A stretch of 64,000 bases of DNA, taken from the NCBI GenBank assembly GCA_016794985.1, contig JAEUIQ010000010.1, positions 29,328 to 93,327 on the forward strand, read 5' to 3'. The notes under the pieces were generated by a model that saw only the letters and a list, made by a program, of their open reading frames with translations, was not told the origin of the DNA and did not search any database. A program made the translations under genes and the position numbers. Below are positions 27,715 through 37,004 of the stretch, piece by piece. Origin of the DNA: Planctomycetaceae bacterium. GTDB lineage: Bacteria > Planctomycetota > Planctomycetia > Pirellulales > Pirellulaceae. Numbering within the stretch: position 1 is the stretch's first letter; each line of letters starts with the position of its first letter.

Positions 27715-30125
27715 CAAATCGTCCGCACCGCCAAGTCACGCAACTCACGACGTTGGCGGTCGGTAAAACAAGGTGCCGCCCATTGAGCGGCTGCCGACAG
27801 ACCGAGTCCCAAAAACAAGGCCACGATCCAATCGAAGTTCAATAGACAACCCAGCAAACAGCACAGCACGCCCACACGCAGCCAAGATCGCCAGCGAAAT
27901 TGTTTTGCCCGCAACGGATTCATTTGTCGGGACCAACCACCCAACATGATCACGGCTACGAAGAAGACCACAAAGGCAGTCAACTTGGGCGTGTGATTTT
28001 CGAACAGCAAATCGCCGACCGCACCTTGATCAAAAACGTTGCGATGCATCAAAACCGGACTAAAGTCGATATCTAACCCTTGAGCAGAACCCCACGCGAA
28101 CCCGGCAATGCCAATCGCGACAGGCACCATCGTCCAACGTCGCCAACCGATTTGACGATCCGTGGCAGTCCATAACTTGGAGACGGACAACAGCACCCAA
28201 ACAGAACCAAAGCAACAGACCCACATCCAGACCATGATGGCCAGTAAATCTTCTCGTGTGCTCGGGACAATCGTGTTCGAGTCGCCTACCCAATAGTAGT
28301 AACCGGCGACAGCAAACAACGCGGAAATACCAGCCGAAATCAACATCCCGCTCAACATGCTGGACAATTGGTCCGCACCGGAAATCTGTTGGACGTAGGC
28401 CACGGTGGCCGTTTGGATGCGGGGATCGGTCGACATGCGTTGGCGTTCGGCGACCGTCAGTGGAGCCTCGCTGCGAGTCGGATATTGAGCCAACGCCGCG
28501 GCGTGTTTCGCTGCATAGTCGGGCTCCTGCAGTGTGTCCGCCGACGAACTTGGTGTCGTTGAGCCCGAAGCTTCTCGCGGTGAAGCCGTTGGTTCGGTAA
28601 ACACCATTTCGGCTTCGACCACGTCGTGAAACTGCACGTCGCCAAAGACGATGTCGGCGGAAGAACGCGAGAATCGGTCCTGCAACGAACTTGCCAACTG
28701 CTGAGGCGGTCGTGAATTCGAGTTGAAATTTGAGGCGGGAATGGCGGCCACTGAAACAGGGAGGGCGGCGGTTCCACTGCTCGCGACTGGAGCGGGTGGC
28801 TGATTGAAACGATGGCGACCCAACATCGGCGTGATGCGGGGCGGAGTCCCGCTGCTCGGGTCGCTGGTCGAGCGGGCATTTTCGTGCGCAACTGCGGAAG
28901 GCGACGCCTGGCTTGGACTCACCGGAACCATCGGCGCGTTGGGCGGGGTTGGTTCCGCAGACACAATCAAAGACGCTGGCCCCGTTGCTGCAACGACCGC
29001 TCGCTCGTTCTCGGAAGTGGCTTGTGCCGGCGGCGGTGCAGGCTCGACGGACTCGACCTTCGCGGCTGTTCCGATAATGCCAGGATGGGAAGCGGTGTCT
29101 TCGAGTTTTTGTCGGTAAGCGCGTTTCAGTGAGGCCGGCCAATAACTATCGGGTAGGTCGGCCAACATCTCGATCACACTACGATAGCGCTGTTCCGGGT
29201 CTTTCGCCAAAGCCTTCAAGACCACGCCGGCAAACGGAGCCGAAAGATGCGAGACATCCGGCGTTGCCGTCAAGTGCTTCATGATGATCTCTTGCGACGA
29301 TTCTCCGTCAAACGGCAAGCGACCAGTCATCAGTTCGTGCAACATGATTCCCAGCGAATAGATGTCGATCTCTCGACCATAAACGCCGCGTCCAATCTCG
29401 GGAGCCATGTAATGCACGGTGCCGACACTTTCAGTGTGGCCACTGCGACGTGAACAGGAAATGAACTTGCTCAGACCATAGTCACCAATCTTGACCAAGT
29501 CCGCTTCCAAGTCATGGAAAATGTTGCCAGGCTTGAGGTCGCGATGCACAATTCCGTTTTGATGCAAGTAATGGACACCCGCCGCAATCCCGCTGAACCA
29601 CCACGCGACTTCATCGGTCTTGAGGCCGGTTGGTCGCTCGGTGATTACATCTTTAAGGCTGGCACCAGAGACGTACTCCATCACAACCCAGCTTTCGCCA
29701 TGGTCGTCGATTTGAATATCCCATAAGTCGATCAGGTTGGGATGCTTGAGATTGAGGCACTGCCGTACCCCGCGCAGTTCCACTTCGAGGTTGCGGGCGA
29801 TTCGCTTGAGCGCCACTTCTTTTCCCGAATCGCTGACGGCAAAATAAACTTCGCCGAAGCCTCCAATACCGAGGCCCCGTTTGATCGTGAAACCCGCCAA
29901 CGGGGTCGCGCCACTAGGGAAGGTAAACCGCATTCGGCGTGTTCGCTCGGGGATATCTACAGGTTCTTGTGGCAAGGTTTTAGGGCCCCTGGGAGGATCC
30001 AGATAGCTCGGGTTCCGACCCGCGATGGCTGCGGCGGCCGCCCAACCGCGGCCGACCTGGACCGCGGAATTTGCCGCCAACAACGGTTCGCGTCTTTTGT
30101 TAAGCGTAGTCTCTGGGGGAACCAT
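27714..30125 (-). CDS. Membrane Ser/Thr protein kinase
   Basis: 803 aa. The kinase domain spans about residues 70-340: Gly loop LGIGGFGEVYFA, VALKRI with the ATP-binding Lys, VHRDLKPGNIF, a DYG in place of DFG, VGTVHYMAPEI, and IDIYSLGIMLHELMTGRLPF. A Pro/Ser/Ala-rich linker follows (about 350-570), then several hydrophobic segments in the last 220 residues. Unlike most bacterial PknB-like kinases, the membrane part holds multiple passes and no sensor repeats are visible. The ATG at 30125 lacks a clear ribosome-binding site; an internal ATG just before the kinase fold (MRFTFPSG) is possible. Confidence 0.9.
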   Translation of the reverse strand: MVPPETTLNKRREPLLAANSAVQVGRGWAAAAAIAGRNPSYLDPPRGPKTLPQEPVDIPERTRRMRFTFPSGATPLAGFTIKRGLGIGGFGEVYFAVSDSGKEVALKRIARNLEVELRGVRQCLNLKHPNLIDLWDIQIDDHGESWVVMEYVSGASLKDVITERPTGLKTDEVAWWFSGIAAGVHYLHQNGIVHRDLKPGNIFHDLEADLVKIGDYGLSKFISCSRRSGHTESVGTVHYMAPEIGRGVYGREIDIYSLGIMLHELMTGRLPFDGESSQEIIMKHLTATPDVSHLSAPFAGVVLKALAKDPEQRYRSVIEMLADLPDSYWPASLKRAYRQKLEDTASHPGIIGTAAKVESVEPAPPPAQATSENERAVVAATGPASLIVSAEPTPPNAPMVPVSPSQASPSAVAHENARSTSDPSSGTPPRITPMLGRHRFNQPPAPVASSGTAALPVSVAAIPASNFNSNSRPPQQLASSLQDRFSRSSADIVFGDVQFHDVVEAEMVFTEPTASPREASGSTTPSSSADTLQEPDYAAKHAAALAQYPTRSEAPLTVAERQRMSTDPRIQTATVAYVQQISGADQLSSMLSGMLISAGISALFAVAGYYYWVGDSNTIVPSTREDLLAIMVWMWVCCFGSVWVLLSVSKLWTATDRQIGWRRWTMVPVAIGIAGFAWGSAQGLDIDFSPVLMHRNVFDQGAVGDLLFENHTPKLTAFVVFFVAVIMLGGWSRQMNPLRAKQFRWRSWLRVGVLCCLLGCLLNFDWIVALFLGLGLSAAAQWAAPCFTDRQRRELRDLAVRTI

Positions 30126-30323
30126 CTGTCTACAATCCAGCCTCGCTGGTACCTAGATTCACGGAATTCCAGCTTAGTTCGCCAGCGCGATCCGAATCTT
30201 GGCTAAATTTTAGGCCACCCAGTTCCCTCGAACAAACTGGTTCGATTGACCTTTACCCCTGGAACCGTATCATCGATTCCACAAAAAACGCCACCGGTAC
30301 CTTGAATGTCAGGAGCCTCCCCC

Positions 30324-31322
30324 TTGAAAGCTGCCTTTTTTACCCAAACTGGTGCCCCGGATGTCATCCAATTCGGTGAACTGCCAGAACCCAAGCTGCG
30401 TCCGGGTGCGGTACGGATCGCCACACGCGCCGTCGCGGTCAATCCGATTGATACCTACATTCGCAATGGCGCGAATTATTGGCCACTACCCAACCCCTAT
30501 ATTCCGGGCAGTGACTTGGCAGGGGTGGTGCTGGAAACGGCCCCCGATGTCGAGGGCCTGCAACCAGGAATGCACGTGTGGTGCACCAACCAAGGCTTGC
30601 AAGGTCGGCAAGGCACCTTCGCAGAGCAAGCCGTCGTCGACGCTCCGTGGGTTTATCCGATGACGGCACAAGTTCCATTTCACGAAGCGGCAGCCGTCGC
30701 TTTGGTGGGTGTGACCGCCCATCTCGGTTTGTTTCGCGAGGCCAAACTGCAAGCCGGCGAGTCGATCTTTGTGATGGGTGGTGCCGGTGGCGTGGGCTCG
30801 ATGGTGATTCAAATGGCAAAGATCGCCGGTGCACGTGTATTGACGTGCGCCGGGTCCGACTCCAAAGTCCAACATTGCCGCGAGTTAGGGGCGGACGTGG
30901 TGTTCAATTACCAATCGACCGATTTACAGTCGGCGATACTCGCGGCCACCGACGGACGCGGGGTTGACGTTTTCTGGGAAACACGTCGCGAACCGAATTT
31001 CGATTTTTCGGTGGCCGTGATGGCGCCCAGAGCAAGAATGATTCTCATGGCCGGACGCGATGCGCGCCCGGTGTTTCCCGTGGGGCCGTTTTATGTCAAA
31101 GGCTGCCAACTGCGCGGCTTTGTGATGTTCGCAGCGACTGCGGACGAAATGATGGTCTGCGGACGCGACATTAGCCAATGGCTGGACGCGGGAGTATTAC
31201 GCGGTTTGATTGGAAAACGGTTGCCATTGAGTCAAACACGACTGGCCCATGAACTCCAAGAATCTGCCACGGTCCACCGCACCGCCGAACTCATGGGCAA
31301 GATCGTGCTGGAAGTTGGCTGA
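30324..31322 (+). CDS. Zinc-independent quinone oxidoreductase-like MDR protein
   Basis: 332 aa from the TTG at 30324, which has AGGAG eight bases upstream and gives the family-typical start MKAAFFTQTG; an ATG at 30306 adds six residues. It has the GroES-like N-terminal domain (NPIDTYIRNG..., YIPGSDLAGVV) and the Rossmann loop GGAGGVGSMVIQMAK. The Cys/His ligands of zinc alcohol dehydrogenases are not evident, so it fits the Qor branch that reduces quinones or enones with NADPH. It is followed by the repeat array. Confidence 0.88.
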   Translation: MKAAFFTQTGAPDVIQFGELPEPKLRPGAVRIATRAVAVNPIDTYIRNGANYWPLPNPYIPGSDLAGVVLETAPDVEGLQPGMHVWCTNQGLQGRQGTFAEQAVVDAPWVYPMTAQVPFHEAAAVALVGVTAHLGLFREAKLQAGESIFVMGGAGGVGSMVIQMAKIAGARVLTCAGSDSKVQHCRELGADVVFNYQSTDLQSAILAATDGRGVDVFWETRREPNFDFSVAVMAPRARMILMAGRDARPVFPVGPFYVKGCQLRGFVMFAATADEMMVCGRDISQWLDAGVLRGLIGKRLPLSQTRLAHELQESATVHRTAELMGKIVLEVG

Positions 31323-32741
31323 AATTCGCTCGACACCAGCCAACGATCATTCAATCACGGCTTGATCCCCAGTTCGTCAGAATCGAATAACACCACCAAC
31401 CGAATACGGCAATAAGCTATGGCTGGGGTCCATTTCCCACTTCACTCATTCCATGGCCCTTCCCAGCAACCTTGTCGGCAGTGTCGTTCATCGCTACTTG
31501 GGAAAGGAGTGTTGGCAAAGGAATTCGGGCAGAAGAATGAAAACCAAAAACATACGGCTCGGGCGAGAGCCATTATCGACGGCCTCGCGGACAACCATCA
31601 TGTCGTTTTTTCATCTTTTACCCGACATCTTTTACCATTAGCCATGCGGGCAGAGGAATGGTAAAAGATTGCAAGTAAAAATTCGTTCAATAAGGCTCTA
31701 GCAATTACCGCAAATATCGCGCGGCATTCCTTTGCCCTCATTCCTTTGCCATTCCAACCAGCAGCGTCGGTAGTGCCGATCTTGTCTACGTGAAAAAAGT
31801 GTGGGCAAAGGAATTCGGGCAGAGGAATGAAAACCAAAAACGTACAGCTCGGGCGAGAGCCATTATCGACGGCCTCGCGGATAACCATCATGTCGGTCTT
31901 TCATCTTTTACCCAGCATCTTTTACCATCAGACAATGAGGCAGATGAATGGTAAAAGATTGCAAGTAAAAATTCGTTCAATAAGGCTCCAGCAATTGCCG
32001 CAAATCTCGCGCGGCATTCCTTTGCCCCCCATTCCTTTGCCATTCCAGCCCGTAGCGTCGGTAGTGCCGATCTTGTCTACGTGAAAAAAAGTGTGGGCAA
32101 AGGAATTCGGGCAGAGGAATGAAAACCAAAAACATACAGCTCGGGCGAGAGCCATTATCGACGGCCTCGCGGATAACCATCATGTCGGTCTTTCATCTTT
32201 TACCCCGCATCTTTTGCCATCAGCCAGTGAAGCAGATGAATGGCAAAAGATTGCAAGTAAAAATTCGTTCAATACGGCTCTAGCAATTCCCGCAAATCTC
32301 GCGCGGCATTCCTTTGCCCCCATTCCTTTGCCCCCATTCCTTTGCCATTCTTTTCAGCAGCGTCGGTAGTGCCGATTATGTTTACGTGAAAAAAGTGTGG
32401 GCAAAGGAATTCGGGCAGAGGAATGAAGACCAAAAAACATCGCTCGGGCGAGAGCCATTATCTACTGCCTCGCGGATAACCATCATGTCGGTCTTTCATC
32501 TTTTACCCCGCATCTTTTACCATCAGCCATGCGGGCAGATGAATGGTAAAAGATTGCAAGTAAAAATTCGTTCAATACGGATTCACGACTTTCCGCAAAT
32601 CTCGCGCGGCATTCCTTTGCCCCCATTCCTTTGCCCCCCATTCCTTTGCCATTCCAGCCCGCAGCGTCGGTAGTGCCGATCATGTCTACGTGAAAAAAGT
32701 GTTGGCAGAGAAATAAAGACTGAAAACAATACGTCGAGTGA
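31323..32741. repeat. Tandem array of about 300-bp hairpin units
   Basis: Four near-identical units, marked by GTGTGGGCAAAGGAATTCGG, lie at 31509-31798 (290 bp), 31799-32090 (292), 32091-32394 (304) and 32395-32698 (304), flanked by a diverged partial copy from about 31441 and a truncated start to about 32715. Each unit holds two inverted repeats. One is CATTCCTTTGCC-type words against GGCAAAGGAATTCGGGCAGAGGAATG, about 26-nt imperfect arms. The other is ATCTTTTACCAT against ATGGTAAAAGAT. Units 3 and 4 differ in length by an extra CATTCCTTTGCCCC word. Open frames here are repeat artefacts. A single decayed relative sits at 971-1076. Confidence 0.9.
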
Positions 32742-33080
32742 TCAAAACCAACCACCGAATTGGGCCAACAACATGCCAATGACGAACAGGATAATGATCA
32801 GCGTGCCCCAGGTCGTCGTCGCGACGTTTCTCGGACGTGGCGATTTGCGGCCAAACTCGCGCTGGACAAAATCATCGTAATCAAAATCGTCTTCGTCGTC
32901 CTCTGAATGATCCGGAGCGGCCCAACCAGACTCTTCGCTGGCCCCACAGGCACGACAAAAATGTCGCGCCATCAGACGCTCGCCACAGTTTGAGCAATAC
33001 AGGTTTAGTGGGCGCGGCTTTGCGTTCCAATCCAGCAGTCCTCGGATGACCGACCATACTTTCTTGAACACTTCAATCAC
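32742..33080 (-). CDS. Zinc-ribbon tail-anchored membrane protein
   Basis: 112 aa from a GTG at 33080 that overlaps the moaE stop in a GTGA, implying translational coupling. An N-terminal amphipathic helix is followed by a zinc ribbon (LYCSNCGERLMARHFCRACG, two CxxC knuckles), an acidic stretch with many Asp/Glu, a basic segment and a C-terminal membrane helix (LIIILFVIGMLLAQF). No enzyme motif was seen. Its coupling to moaE is notable, but a molybdopterin role is not established. Confidence 0.75.
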   Translation of the reverse strand: MIEVFKKVWSVIRGLLDWNAKPRPLNLYCSNCGERLMARHFCRACGASEESGWAAPDHSEDDEDDFDYDDFVQREFGRKSPRPRNVATTTWGTLIIILFVIGMLLAQFGGWF

Positions 33081-33589
33081 CTCGAGTTCGTCGCTGGGAG
33101 CGGATGAACCCAGGCTGCTGAACCTGAGCCGTATATTTCACGTTTCCAGACTGGGACTCGTTGCTTGACCTGCTCAATCAAGAATTCATTAGCGGCATAA
33201 GCTGCCGCACGATGGCGACTGGTGACTCCGATCAGTATCGCGATCTCGCCTGCTTTCAAGCGACCGAGACGATGGTGTAGTACCAAACGCAGCAAAGGCC
33301 AACGCTGACGGGCGTCTGCCAGCAACTTCTGTATGGATTGGATCGCCATGGCGGGGTAGCACTCGTAAATCAACTCGGGAGTATGGACGACCCGTTTGCC
33401 GCCACGTTCGACTTGCGGGGATTGATCGGAATAGCCCGTATTCTGCGGATCGGTGTACTCGCGAACGCGGCCAAGGAACAGCACCGTCGCGCCACTCTCC
33501 TTCGACTCACTGGCTAAGTAATCGTGGGCCGCCGAGATATCGATCGGTCGCGAGTCAATATTGACCCAATCATCACTCGCAGGCTGCAT
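33077..33589 (-). CDS. moaE: Molybdopterin synthase catalytic subunit MoaE
   Basis: 170 aa. MoaE with MoaD converts precursor Z (cPMP) to molybdopterin by adding dithiolene sulfur. Family features are GATVLFLGRVRE, LIYECYPAMA, LHHRLGRLKAGEIAILIGVTSRHR, the active-site Lys segment VKQRVPVWKREIYG and the C-terminal AAWVHP. An insertion of about 15 residues follows the first motif. It is downstream of moaD and the BNR protein on the same strand. Confidence 0.93.
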   Translation of the reverse strand: MQPASDDWVNIDSRPIDISAAHDYLASESKESGATVLFLGRVREYTDPQNTGYSDQSPQVERGGKRVVHTPELIYECYPAMAIQSIQKLLADARQRWPLLRLVLHHRLGRLKAGEIAILIGVTSRHRAAAYAANEFLIEQVKQRVPVWKREIYGSGSAAWVHPLPATNSR

Positions 33590-33660
33590 GCAACTCTTCC
33601 TTGTACTTTTGTCAATCTTCGAAATCGCGCTCAGGGACGACTTCTAACATTCCACGTTCT

Positions 33661-34776
33661 TTACTCAATGAACTTCACACAATGGATTGGCGGAAGATGA
33701 GTTGAAACATTTTGCCAACGATTTCCCTGATCCTCCGAAACCCACAACGAACCCGTCGTGGACCCGAACGTCAACCACTCGCCGGTCGAATCGACTGCCA
33801 ACCCGTGTCGATACGTCAAATCGTACGCATGTCCTTGGGGCAATCCTTCGGTTAGCGTTTCAAATGAGACTCCCCCGTTTCGCGTGCGTGCCACCACGAC
33901 TCGGCCATCGACCGGATATCGCTTCTCATCCTTCACTGCCGGAACGGTCCACGCCGTTTCAGCATCGTGCGGATGCACCGCAATCGCAAACCCGAACACG
34001 GACGGTTGGACGGTCGTGATTTCCTGCCACGATGTTGCCTGATCGACCGAGCGAAAGACGCCATTATGATGTTGGATCCACAGTCGATCTGGGTTGGCCG
34101 CGCATTGCACCATGGCATGCGCGTCTTGCACCAACGGATTGTAGGCTTGGTCGGGCGGCATGTATTCGGCCCGCAATCCGTGACTGGCGACGCACCACGA
34201 TTGGCCGCCATCCCGAGTTTGCCAAACACCGCCGGTCGAGATGGCCACGGTGATGCATTGGCTGTCTCGAGGGTCCACACAGATCGAGTGTAAACCAGGA
34301 AAGTCGTAACCACCGCCAGTCCACTTCGCCTCGCGTTGTCGGTCCAAGAGGGGGCGATTCAGTTCCCAAGACTCGCCGCAATCACTGCTGCGAAACAAAC
34401 CACCTGGGATAGTTCCCAGCCAAATGACGCCGGGCTCGTCGCGGCCCCCAGCTTCGAATGCCCAAATAAGCTGGACCGACCAAGGAATCGCCGTCTTGCG
34501 AAAATCATCAATCATGGGAGGTGATTCGACGATATCTTGCGGGTAGGCCGGGGTTGCGATTTCTCGCCACGTTGCTCCGCCGTCCTCGCTTCGTTGGAGT
34601 TTGACTCCAAAATGTCCGTGATGGATGGAAGCGTAGATCGCCCCGGTGCGTGGATCATACCCAACGAGTGAAAGGTTGTCACCTAAAAAGGCCGCGTCGG
34701 CAACCTTCCACCGGTCAGACTCCCGAACGACGGTAAACAAGCCCTTGCGAGTTGCAACAAGAATCCGACGGTCCAT
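33661..34776 (-). CDS. BNR/sialidase-type beta-propeller protein linked to moaD
   Basis: 371 aa, cytoplasmic by the absence of a signal peptide. Several BNR/Asp-box motifs are visible (SEDGGATWREI, SSDCGESWELN, TRDGGQSWCVA, RTRNGGVSFETL, SEDQGNRWQNV), consistent with a six-bladed propeller. It opens with RRILVATRKGLFTV. True sialidase catalytic residues were not identified, and the glycosidase name should be avoided. It begins 5 bases after moaD, with a strong AGGAGG-like site in between. A pairing of such propellers with MoaD-like proteins occurs in other bacteria, without known function. Confidence 0.85.
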   Translation of the reverse strand: MDRRILVATRKGLFTVVRESDRWKVADAAFLGDNLSLVGYDPRTGAIYASIHHGHFGVKLQRSEDGGATWREIATPAYPQDIVESPPMIDDFRKTAIPWSVQLIWAFEAGGRDEPGVIWLGTIPGGLFRSSDCGESWELNRPLLDRQREAKWTGGGYDFPGLHSICVDPRDSQCITVAISTGGVWQTRDGGQSWCVASHGLRAEYMPPDQAYNPLVQDAHAMVQCAANPDRLWIQHHNGVFRSVDQATSWQEITTVQPSVFGFAIAVHPHDAETAWTVPAVKDEKRYPVDGRVVVARTRNGGVSFETLTEGLPQGHAYDLTYRHGLAVDSTGEWLTFGSTTGSLWVSEDQGNRWQNVSTHLPPIHCVKFIE

Positions 34777-34781
34777 TGTTT

Positions 34782-35051
34782 TTATCCTCCGGACAAAGCT
34801 TGCATGACATAGATCTCGGTGTTGTCATCAACCGCGTCCGACAAATGAATGCGATCCAACACCGGTTCGCCGTTATGGAAGATTACCATATGCTTCCGCA
34901 ACGCATTTGCTTCATCCAACACATAGCCGCGCGCCTGCGGATTCAACGCAAAGACCGCCTCCAACACTTCGCGCACGGTCTGTCCAGGAACCGTTACCGG
35001 TGGCAGCGAAACATGTCGTTGCAGATTCGCGGTGAATACGACTCGGGCCAT
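34782..35051 (-). CDS. moaD: MoaD/ThiS-family ubiquitin-like sulfur carrier
   Basis: 89 aa, the right size for a ubiquitin-like sulfur carrier. Strands VVFTANLQRHV and VVxNGEP-like VIFHNGEPV are followed by the C-terminal Gly-Gly (ALSGG) that is adenylated and thiocarboxylated. The protein ends exactly at the Gly-Gly, so no processing is needed. As moaE lies in the same operon it can serve molybdopterin synthase, but the directly adjacent BNR propeller gene allows a different role. Confidence 0.85.
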   Translation of the reverse strand: MARVVFTANLQRHVSLPPVTVPGQTVREVLEAVFALNPQARGYVLDEANALRKHMVIFHNGEPVLDRIHLSDAVDDNTEIYVMQALSGG

Positions 35052-35263
35052 ACCGAACTTCCTTCACAAGGAAATCGCGATCCATAGTGCCGGCGAATGG
35101 CAAGTCACCAACTCCCAGCCCATTCAAAACATGCGCCGCCCAACTCCATCTTAATCGAACAAGAAGGCCATCGCGACGGCAGGCTCGACGCACAAGAAAC
35201 ATCGATCACAACACAGGGTCGCCATGGTTTTCTTAACGAATTCGAGCTCAAATTCGCGGAAAT

Positions 35264-36697
35264 TTAGTTCCGACCGACAGTCAACACCGTCATCCAATCA
35301 TGCTCGCCAATGTTGTCTGGCGAGTCGATCACCAAGAGAACCCGATCACCGTCCTGTAATTGCCAATGTGTTTTGGCTCGCTCGGCGATGAACGCCTTGA
35401 TTTTTGGCAGCCCGTCGATTTGTTCCGGAGCTGCATAGTACGGGATGATCCCCCAATACAAAGCCAGGCCTCGTACCACATGGCGATGTCCGGACAACGC
35501 GATTGTTGGAATGAAATCGCGAGCCTGACTCTTGTACCTCGCCGCCGAAATCGAGTCGGCCACGATCACGACTGCTTTGGCGCTCAGCTGCTTGGCGATT
35601 CGCCCGGCACCTTGGACCATGGCTCGCGTGATATTGGTGGTCGGCTCAATTGCCGGGTAGCGTGAATCCTCGCGATCCAAGTAGGCTTGTTCGGTTTCGA
35701 TCATGATGCGGTTCATCATTAGTACGGCATCGGTCGGATAGTTTCCGATGGCCGTTTCACCACTTAGCATGCAGGCGTCGGTTCCATCCAAAATCGCGTT
35801 GGCCACATCGCTGACCTCGGCCCGTGTTGGACGTCGGTTCGTATGCATGCTCTCCAGCATTTGAGTCGCCACAATGACCGGCTTTCCGAATTTGCGACAC
35901 GCAGCAACGATTCGCTTTTGTTGGATCGGAGTTTGTTGAACTTCAATTTCAACTCCCAAGTCGCCGCGTGCCACCATCACGCCGTCCGTCGCTTTAACGA
36001 TCTCGTCCAAACAGTCCAACGCCTCGCGCTTCTCGATTTTCGCGACGACTTGCGAGTGGCCGCCCGCTGCATGAATCAAGTCTTTCAATTGCAGGATCTC
36101 TTCCGGTCGCCGTACAAAACTTAGGCTCAAGTATTCGACGCCCAGACTCACGGCCCATCGCGCGTTATCCAAGTCCACAGCATCCAACGCGGGGGCGCTG
36201 AAATTGGCGCCTGGAACGTTGACGCCCTGCCGACCTCGCAATACTCCGCCATCGATCACGCGACACTCGACACGGTCAGACGATTTGCTCTCCACTTGCA
36301 AGCGGATCAATCCGTCTGAAAGGAGAATCTGTTGATGTACTTCCAACTCGTCCACTAGTGGCTCGTAGGTACAAGTGAGTTCGTGGCTGCTGTTCGCGAC
36401 GTTGCCTCTCACGAAGGCGACATGATCGCCAGTAGCCAAATTCAAGTTATCACCAAATAGATCGCCGAGACGAATCTTTGGCCCCGCCAGATCAACAAGA
36501 ATTCCCACGTCGATCGCGGTTTGATCCCGCGCCGAGGAGATCGCATCAAACATGGCCTGGTGACGACTGCGATCTCCGTGCGCCATGTTCATCCGAAATA
36601 CGTCCACCCCGAGCTGGATCAAGTTACTCAGCTGCGCAACCGACTCGCACGCCGGCCCCACAGTTGCGACGATTTTTGTTCGAGCAGCATGCAACAT
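35264..36697 (-). CDS. pyk: Pyruvate kinase
   Basis: 477 aa, typical for bacterial pyruvate kinase, which makes pyruvate and ATP from PEP in glycolysis. Landmarks are KIVATVGPACES, DVFRMNMAHG, KIRLGD, LSDGLI, VVAKIEKREALD (family signature Lys-Glu), VMVARGDLGVEI, VIVATQMLESM and AILDGTDACMLSGETAIGNYP. The C-terminal allosteric domain is complete. It is transcribed divergently from the cytochrome protein across a 307-base region. Confidence 0.96.
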   Translation of the reverse strand: MLHAARTKIVATVGPACESVAQLSNLIQLGVDVFRMNMAHGDRSRHQAMFDAISSARDQTAIDVGILVDLAGPKIRLGDLFGDNLNLATGDHVAFVRGNVANSSHELTCTYEPLVDELEVHQQILLSDGLIRLQVESKSSDRVECRVIDGGVLRGRQGVNVPGANFSAPALDAVDLDNARWAVSLGVEYLSLSFVRRPEEILQLKDLIHAAGGHSQVVAKIEKREALDCLDEIVKATDGVMVARGDLGVEIEVQQTPIQQKRIVAACRKFGKPVIVATQMLESMHTNRRPTRAEVSDVANAILDGTDACMLSGETAIGNYPTDAVLMMNRIMIETEQAYLDREDSRYPAIEPTTNITRAMVQGAGRIAKQLSAKAVVIVADSISAARYKSQARDFIPTIALSGHRHVVRGLALYWGIIPYYAAPEQIDGLPKIKAFIAERAKTHWQLQDGDRVLLVIDSPDNIGEHDWMTVLTVGRN

Positions 36698-37004
36698 CGT
36701 GTGCCTCAGTTTTGTTTAGAATCCCGCGGACTAAAATGGGGAACGGTGGTCGCAGCTCGGACAATCGAGCAAAGACACCCACAATACCGTCGCCGCGACG
36801 CCGCCAGACTAACGAATCGCCCGCGGCTTGAACACCCGAGTGACCTGGCGCGGAGGGTGGTCGTTGGCATTCGGAGGATGGTCGCCAGGCGCTCGATGGT
36901 TGGTTATGATAGGAAAGCTTGTTGCGGCGTTGGCGGCTCGGTAGGGGCTAGATTCCGCCACTATGATTGTTGATGTCCTGCCTTCCCCACCTAGGATCAA
37001 GTCG

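Noticed and set aside
31419..32779. Several 60-120-aa open frames on both strands
   Set aside because: They recur in register with the 290-304-bp repeat units and simply translate the repeats; no ribosome-binding sites or gene-like codon pattern.
33661..34776. Calling the BNR protein a sialidase
   Set aside because: Asp-boxes alone define only the propeller; catalytic Arg/Tyr/Glu residues of sialidases were not recognised.
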